A stretch of DNA of 11,677 nt from Gammaproteobacteria bacterium (lineage in GTDB: Bacteria; Pseudomonadota; Gammaproteobacteria; UBA9214): positions 1-11,677 of the forward strand of contig JAHKKL010000022.1 in NCBI GenBank assembly GCA_020027635.1. The letters run 5' to 3'. The notes under the pieces are model-generated. The model searched no databases and was not told the origin of the DNA. It saw only the letters and a list, made by a program, of their open reading frames with translations. Both the position numbers and the translations under genes were made by a program. Shown piece after piece: positions 7,283 through 11,677 of this stretch (the first letter of the stretch is position 1; every line of letters begins with the position of its first letter).

Positions 7283-8653
7283 ATGACGCCGCGCCACATC
7301 CTTGTTGTTGATGATGAACCGGATATCCGCAACCTGGTTCGCGATATTCTCGAGGATGAGGGTTATACGGTAACAACCGCCGAAGGCGGAGAGGAAGCGC
7401 GCAAGGCGCGCCGGACCCGACGTCCGGACCTGATACTGCTTGATATCTGGATGGAAGACGTCGATGGAATAACACTGCTGCGTGAATGGTCGGAATCCGG
7501 CGGCTTGCCCTGCCCTGTCGTCATGATGTCAGGACACGGTACGGTTGAAACCGCGGTGGAGGCGACACGCCTTGGTGCCTACGACTTTATCGAAAAACCC
7601 ATATCACTCGCCAAACTACTCCTGACGATTGAACGCGCGTTCGAGAGCGACAAACTCCAAAGAGAAAATATCGGTCTGCGAAAGCACGCACAGCCCGTAC
7701 TCGAACCGATCGGAAAAAGCAGGGTAATGGAACAACTCAGGGAACAGGCTCGCAAGATCGCCCAGCACAAGAGCTGGGTACTGATCTACGGTGATCCGGG
7801 AACAGGCAAGGGAACGTTTGCGCGCTACATACATCAAGAAAGCCCGCGCCGCGACGGACCCTTTGTGGAGATAGCCGTGGGTTCGATCTCACCGGAAAAT
7901 TCCGCCGCCGAATTCTTCGGGCATGAAGATGGTGAGAACATCCACTATGGACGTCTGGAACAGGCGAACGGGGGAACCCTGTGTATCGGAGACATCGCCG
8001 ATATGGACCTGCAGACACAGACCCGTCTGCTCAGTGTATTGCAGACCAGCTCGTTTACCCGGCTTGGCGGCAAGGAAGATGTCGAGGTTGACCTGCGCAT
8101 CATTGCGACCACGCAACGAAACCTGGAGGAAGAAGTGGCCGCGGGCAGGTTCAGGGATGACCTGTTTTACCACCTGAACGTGGTCCCCTTGCATATACCC
8201 TTCCTCAAGGAACACGCAGATGATGTTCATGATCTGCTGAATTTCTACATCGATTATTTTGTGGTCAATGACAAGCTGGCTTACCGGCACTTCAGCTTCG
8301 CGGCGCAGAACCGCCTGCGCACTTATGAGTGGCCTGGCAATATCCGAGAACTCAAGAATCTGGTCCAGCGCCTGCTGATTCTCGGTACCAGCGAGGTAAT
8401 CGAGCTGGATGAGGTGGAACGCGCCATCAGCTCCCTGCCCGCGCATTCCGGTGATCAGCCGGCACCGGCTCTGGCCTACGACCTGCCGTTACGCGCGGCG
8501 CGTGATCAGTTTGAGAAGGATTACCTGGAATATCAGCTGCGTGCTTGCGATGGCAGCATCGGCAAACTCGCCAAACGCGTGGGTATGGAGCGTACTCATC
8601 TGTACAGGAAGTTGCGCTCACTGGGCATAGAGCACAAAAAGGGGACCGAGTGA
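7283..8653 (+). CDS. ntrX: NtrX-type response regulator with degenerate AAA+ domain
   Basis: The 456-residue regulator has three domains. The receiver (about 4-122) keeps the acidic pair Asp10-Asp11, phospho-acceptor Asp54, Ser83 and Lys105. A sigma-54-activator-like AAA+ domain follows (about 140-390), with Walker A GDPGTGKGT at 170-178 and WPGNIRELKN as sensor II. A Fis-type helix-turn-helix ends the protein (about 412-452, LAKRVGMERTHLYRKLRSLG). The AAA+ core is odd. The GAFTGA loop is replaced by GENIHY (217-222) with a shortened loop. Walker B reads LCIGDI where LFLDEI is usual. Sensor I has Gln278, and one finger position is His297. The start is ATG 7283 after GGAAG. It is probably phosphorylated by the adjacent NtrY, but is unlikely to activate sigma-54 promoters in the usual way. 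Confidence 0.9.
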   Translation: MTPRHILVVDDEPDIRNLVRDILEDEGYTVTTAEGGEEARKARRTRRPDLILLDIWMEDVDGITLLREWSESGGLPCPVVMMSGHGTVETAVEATRLGAYDFIEKPISLAKLLLTIERAFESDKLQRENIGLRKHAQPVLEPIGKSRVMEQLREQARKIAQHKSWVLIYGDPGTGKGTFARYIHQESPRRDGPFVEIAVGSISPENSAAEFFGHEDGENIHYGRLEQANGGTLCIGDIADMDLQTQTRLLSVLQTSSFTRLGGKEDVEVDLRIIATTQRNLEEEVAAGRFRDDLFYHLNVVPLHIPFLKEHADDVHDLLNFYIDYFVVNDKLAYRHFSFAAQNRLRTYEWPGNIRELKNLVQRLLILGTSEVIELDEVERAISSLPAHSGDQPAPALAYDLPLRAARDQFEKDYLEYQLRACDGSIGKLAKRVGMERTHLYRKLRSLGIEHKKGTE

Positions 8654-8694
8654 TACCGCCTTTCGGTATTTTCCATGCTGCGGACAGCATGGAA
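8653..8694 (+). promoter_or_regulatory. Tandem hairpins between ntrX and trkA
   Basis: The 55-base gap holds two adjacent inverted repeats. The first pairs ATACCG (8653-8658) with CGGTAT (8664-8669), is followed by TTTT, and overlaps the ntrX stop codon. The second is a perfect 10-base stem, TTCCATGCTG (8671-8680) with CAGCATGGAA (8685-8694) around a CGGA loop. Neither has a long T-run, so these are not classical strong terminators. They could be an RNA processing or stability element, or attenuate trkA, whose ribosome binding site is weak. Confidence 0.5.
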
Positions 8695-8708
8695 TCCGAG
8701 CTAAAGCA

Positions 8709-10082
8709 ATGAAAATCATCATCCTGGGCGCCGGCCAGGTTGGCGGATCCGTTGCGACCAACCTGGCGAATGAAGCGAACGATATTACCGTGGTCGATGA
8801 AAATCCGGCCATCCTTCAGGATCTGCAGGATCGACTCGACATACGTACCGTTACCGGACATGCATCTTACCCGGAGACGCTCGCCCAGGCTGGTGCCGAT
8901 GATGCGGACATGGTGCTTGCGGTTACCAGTAGCGACGAGACCAACATGATCGCGTGTCAGGTGGCCTATACGCTGTTTCATACCCCCACCAAAATTGCAC
9001 GTGTACGCTCCCTTGAATACCTGAGACATGCGCGGTTGTTTGCGCAGGATGCCTTGCCTGTCGATGTCCTGATCAGCCCCGAACAGCTGGTTACGGATTA
9101 TATCGAGCGCCTGATCGATAATCCCGGCGCACTGCAGGTTCTGGATTTTGCAGGCGGCCGTGTGCAACTGGTTGCTATGCGCGCATTTTATGACGGCCCG
9201 CTTGTCGGTCATGAACTGCGTGATCTCAAAAAGCACCTTCCTGGAGCCGATGCCCGCGTGGCAGCGATTTTCAGGCGCGGGAAACCCATCGTCCCGAGCG
9301 GCGATACCGTCATCGAGGTTGATGATGAAGTCTTCTTCATCGCTGCCTACAAGCACATTCGCGGTGTAATGAGCGAACTGCGCAAGCTGGACAAGCCGGT
9401 GAAGCGGGTGATACTGGCCGGTGGCGGGAATATCGGCATGCGTTTGGCCATGACCATCGAGGGCCGCTACCAGGTCAAGATTATTGAACGCAACGAGGAT
9501 CGCACCCGCCTGTTGTCCGAGAAGCTTGACAAGGCGATTGTGTTGCTGGGCGATGCCGCCGACGAGGAGCTGCTGCTGGATGAGAACATCGAGAACACCG
9601 ATGTCTTCTGCGCCCTTACAAATGACGAGGAGGCGAACATCCTGTCGGCCATGCTGGCAAAGCGCCTTGGCGCGCGCAAGGTGATGTCACTGATCAACCG
9701 TCCCTCCTACGTTGATCTTGTGCAGAGCCAGACCATTGATATCGCCATTTCTCCCCAGCAGGCCACGATAGGAAGCCTGCTGACGCATGTACGCCGCGGC
9801 GACGTGGTGGTGGTGCATTCACTGCGCCGCGGCGCGGCCGAGGCGATAGAAGCCGTCGCGCATGGTGATCGGAACAGTTCCAAGGTAGTCGGTCGTACCA
9901 TTGATGAGATCAAGCTCCCCGCCGGCACGACCATCGGGGCCATCGTGCGTGGTGAAGAAGTCATCATCGCGCATCACGATATCGTAATTGAATCCGACGA
10001 TCACGTTATCCTGTTTCTGGCCAACAAGAAATGCATACAGGAAGTCGAACGCCTGTTCCAGGTTGGCGTGACGTTTTTCTGA
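8709..10082 (+). CDS. trkA: Trk system potassium uptake protein TrkA
   Basis: TrkA is the cytosolic NAD(H)-binding regulatory subunit that gates the TrkH/TrkG potassium channel. The 457-residue length is nearly that of E. coli TrkA (458). It is a duplication of RCK-type units. The first Rossmann fold has GAGQVG at 7-12 and Asp30 ending the second strand, with a C-terminal RCK_C subdomain to about 225. The second has GGGNIG at 238-243, then IIERNEDR, followed by a second RCK_C subdomain. The C-terminus VERLFQVGVTFF is typical. ATG 8709 aligns with the family start, but only a weak ribosome binding site (GAG) precedes it. No trkH gene lies in this window; the channel subunit must be encoded elsewhere. 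It is the last gene of the plus-strand cluster, 55 bases after ntrX. Confidence 0.97.
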   Translation: MKIIILGAGQVGGSVATNLANEANDITVVDENPAILQDLQDRLDIRTVTGHASYPETLAQAGADDADMVLAVTSSDETNMIACQVAYTLFHTPTKIARVRSLEYLRHARLFAQDALPVDVLISPEQLVTDYIERLIDNPGALQVLDFAGGRVQLVAMRAFYDGPLVGHELRDLKKHLPGADARVAAIFRRGKPIVPSGDTVIEVDDEVFFIAAYKHIRGVMSELRKLDKPVKRVILAGGGNIGMRLAMTIEGRYQVKIIERNEDRTRLLSEKLDKAIVLLGDAADEELLLDENIENTDVFCALTNDEEANILSAMLAKRLGARKVMSLINRPSYVDLVQSQTIDIAISPQQATIGSLLTHVRRGDVVVVHSLRRGAAEAIEAVAHGDRNSSKVVGRTIDEIKLPAGTTIGAIVRGEEVIIAHHDIVIESDDHVILFLANKKCIQEVERLFQVGVTFF

Positions 10083-10368
10083 AAACCCGTGGGTACGCAG
10101 GTACCAATCTCAGGACGTTTCACTGCCGAGGTTGTCGGCGACATTGCTGATATCATCCAGTTCATCGCGCCGAAGGACATGGACAGGTACCGCCATTTTC
10201 TGTCGTAGCGGCCTGCTTCGATTACCTTGGCCCCGGTTTTTGCCGGATAGGCGCTAAAGTGTCGAGATAGATAACCCGGTCAGGTGGTCTCCCGGCTCCG
10301 TGATATAACGGGACCTCCCGGGATTTCACGCTGCTGGTTCCGTGCGACCATGCACTTTGGAGGCGCTG
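10083..10368. other. Intergenic region after trkA
   Basis: These 286 bases hold no recognisable gene. The trkA frame stays open for 41 codons after its TGA (to TAG at 10206-10208), without a ribosome binding site. A weak hairpin has a CGGG-ACCT-CCCG core at 10309-10320 inside a CGTGA/TCACG outer stem (10299-10303 with 10326-10330). I see no strong terminator and no convincing promoter for the TPR gene. Confidence 0.4.
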
Positions 10369-10686
10369 ATGGGTATGCTCGAAAATCTTGAAGCCATGCT
10401 CGCTGAAGGCCAGGACAATCCGCTGCTGCGCTTCACCCTTGGAAATGTTCTGCTAAAGCAGGGTGAGGTGCAAGGTGCGGTGGAGCACCTGCGGCAGGCT
10501 GTCAGACAGGACCCGGGATATTCTGCCGCCTGGAAGGTTTACGGCAAAGCTTTGCACGCCCTGGGTGATACAGAGGGCGCAGTACAAGCCTATGAAACGG
10601 GGATAGCGGCAGCCCGGCAAAAGGGCGATGTCCAGGCGGCGAAAGAGATGCAGGTGTTTCTGAAACGGATCAAGAAAGGCGTATAG
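10369..10686 (+). CDS. Small tetratricopeptide repeat (TPR) protein
   Basis: This 105-residue protein is almost entirely TPR helices. The first repeat (about 17-50) contains FTLGNVLLKQGEVQGAVEHL, the second (about 51-84) contains AAWKVYGKALHALGDTEGAV, and a partial third helix ends the protein at LKRIKKGV. TPR units bind other proteins; no enzymatic residue is present, and no signal peptide or membrane segment is visible, so it is probably a cytosolic adaptor. I chose ATG at 10369 because GGAGG (10359-10363) lies five bases upstream, the best ribosome binding site in the window. A GTG at 10342 is open in frame and would add nine residues, but would place that site inside the coding region. 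A small TPR gene beside trkA is, from memory, found in Pseudomonas too. The partner is unknown. Confidence 0.82.
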   Translation: MGMLENLEAMLAEGQDNPLLRFTLGNVLLKQGEVQGAVEHLRQAVRQDPGYSAAWKVYGKALHALGDTEGAVQAYETGIAAARQKGDVQAAKEMQVFLKRIKKGV

Positions 10687-10863
10687 GTGGGTCGGCGGTG
10701 AATTGCAATATTGTTTATCTGACCGTGAGTGCGCGTTGCATGCAAGATGCATCAAGATCGTAGGTATACACGCACGACGGGCTGACTTGCCGGATCTGCG
10801 GTGGGATGATTTCCGGGCTTCCGGGTCAGGCCAGCAGGAGTGGCGCTTCCGGCAACGAACGCT
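10687..10863. other. Convergent intergenic region with inverted repeats
   Basis: This 177-base gap separates two convergent genes, so a bidirectional terminator would be expected. TTGCCGGA (10787-10794) pairs with TCCGGCAA (10848-10855) across a 53-base interval, and there are two adjacent perfect palindromes, TTGCATGCAA (10736-10745) and GATGCATC (10746-10753). None is followed by a T-run, so no intrinsic terminator can be called. Confidence 0.35.
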
Positions 10864-11677
10864 TCAGTCATAAATAGACCGCTCTCCTTCCGGACGTTTA
10901 CCAAAACGTCGATAACTCCACTGATATTGCGTCGGACATTCCCTGATTAATGCCTCAACCGCATGGTTCATTGCCGTAACGGCGGTATCGGTATCCATGG
11001 AATAGATTCCCTGCGGCGCTTCGCGGAAATGGATGTGGAAACCGCGACCCCGTGCAAGTCGTTCGCAATAGGTAAACACGATCGGGGCGCCGGTTCTTTT
11101 TGACAGGCGGACAAGCAGCGCCATGCTGTAGGCGGGTATGCCGAAAAACGGCGCGTAGCAACCACTGCCATTTCGTGGTTCCTGGTCGGGCAGCATGGCC
11201 ACCGTACCGCCCTTTCCCACAATCTTGCGGACCGCGCGTATGCCACGGGTGTTGGACGGAACATAATTTGCTCCAAGTCGGCTGCGCGCGTTATGCACCA
11301 GAGCTTCCAGTTCGATCAAGCGCAGTGGCCGATAGAGACAAGTTATTCCGAAAGTGGTGGCGCAGTACAAGCCTGCCGCTTCCCAGGCGCCCAGATGCGG
11401 TGTGGCAAGAATCAACCCGTAGCCCGCTACCCGTGCTCTCAAGGCCACTTCGAGTCCGTCAACATCACGTATCAGCTGCAGGGTCTTTTCCCCTGGACGC
11501 ATCCATAACGCGCTGGTTTCCATGATGGTTTTTCCTGTCTCTGCCAAGCTTTTGCGAACCAGGCGGCGCTGCTCGGGTCGGGTCAGTTCGGGAAAGCACA
11601 GACTGATATTGGTCTTCGTATCACGGGCAGCACGACTGGGGATGAGCATGAAGCCCCAGCCGATAACGATACCGAGT
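10864..11677 (-). CDS. LpxL/HtrB-family lipid A acyltransferase, N-terminus off right edge
   Basis: The last 270 codons of a lysophospholipid-acyltransferase-like enzyme are visible; the frame is open to the right edge (LGIVIGWGFM precedes the first internal Met), so the start is outside the window. Family marks are TNISLCFPEL near the start, the HX4E catalytic signature in ATPHLGAWE, LYRPLR, MLPDQEP followed by FFGIPAYS, and the C-terminal PTQYQWSYRRFGKRP. LpxL/HtrB enzymes use acyl-ACP to add secondary acyl chains to lipid A at the inner face of the inner membrane. The missing N-terminus probably holds the membrane anchor. Which acyl chain or position it uses cannot be read from sequence, so I give no symbol. 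It converges on the TPR gene, a layout also recalled from the Pseudomonas trkA neighbourhood. Confidence 0.9.
   Translation of the reverse strand, partial: LGIVIGWGFMLIPSRAARDTKTNISLCFPELTRPEQRRLVRKSLAETGKTIMETSALWMRPGEKTLQLIRDVDGLEVALRARVAGYGLILATPHLGAWEAAGLYCATTFGITCLYRPLRLIELEALVHNARSRLGANYVPSNTRGIRAVRKIVGKGGTVAMLPDQEPRNGSGCYAPFFGIPAYSMALLVRLSKRTGAPIVFTYCERLARGRGFHIHFREAPQGIYSMDTDTAVTAMNHAVEALIRECPTQYQWSYRRFGKRPEGERSIYD

Noticed and set aside
8671..8694. Rho-independent terminator after ntrX
   Set aside because: The 10-base stem is perfect but no T-run follows it on either strand.
8427..9356. 309-codon antisense frame over ntrX and trkA
   Set aside because: It spans two well-supported genes on the opposite strand and its product shows no family resemblance.
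10083..10208. Open frame continuing from trkA after its TGA stop, possible readthrough extension
   Set aside because: TrkA already ends at the usual family C-terminus, no ribosome binding site precedes the GTG at 10089, and a run of about 41 open codons is common by chance.

Overview
This window is a conserved chromosomal housekeeping segment from a gammaproteobacterium (inference). The gene order dprA / LysM protein / def-fmt-rsmB / trkA / TPR protein / LpxL-HtrB-type acyltransferase matches, from memory, the arrangement near the origin in Pseudomonas and relatives. Here a DUF4390-ntrY-ntrX block sits between rsmB and trkA, as I recall from other gammaproteobacterial lineages. Base composition is moderately GC-rich and looks even throughout. 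I see no insertion sequence, phage gene, CRISPR array, tRNA or rRNA gene.

Layout. Minus strand, left edge: the start of dprA (natural transformation; runs off the left end) lies downstream of a secreted LysM-domain protein. A 205-base divergent intergenic region follows. Plus strand: def (peptide deformylase), fmt (Met-tRNA formyltransferase), rsmB (16S rRNA m5C967 methyltransferase), a DUF4390 membrane-anchored protein, an NtrY-type sensor kinase, an NtrX-type response regulator and trkA (potassium uptake regulator). Spacings are short, 11 to 83 bases, and the DUF4390 and ntrY genes overlap by 19 bases, so these seven genes may be one transcription unit with internal control. After about 285 bases of noncoding sequence comes a small TPR protein gene on the plus strand. 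A convergent gap follows, then an LpxL/HtrB-type lipid A acyltransferase on the minus strand whose N-terminus lies beyond the right edge.

How the genes fit together. Fmt formylates the initiator tRNA, Def removes the formyl group from nascent proteins, and RsmB modifies the ribosomal decoding region, so the first three form a translation-initiation module. NtrY and NtrX are a phosphorelay from membrane to DNA, and DUF4390 is probably an envelope partner of NtrY. TrkA is the cytosolic NAD-binding gate of the Trk potassium channel; no trkH is present here. The flanking LysM and acyltransferase genes act on the cell envelope.

The most unusual signal is in the NtrX-type regulator. Its AAA+ domain has lost the sigma-54-contacting GAFTGA loop and carries non-consensus residues at Walker B, sensor I and one arginine-finger position, while its receiver and Fis-type DNA-binding domains look intact. 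It is therefore probably not a conventional sigma-54 activator. I found no clear evidence of a wholly new system.
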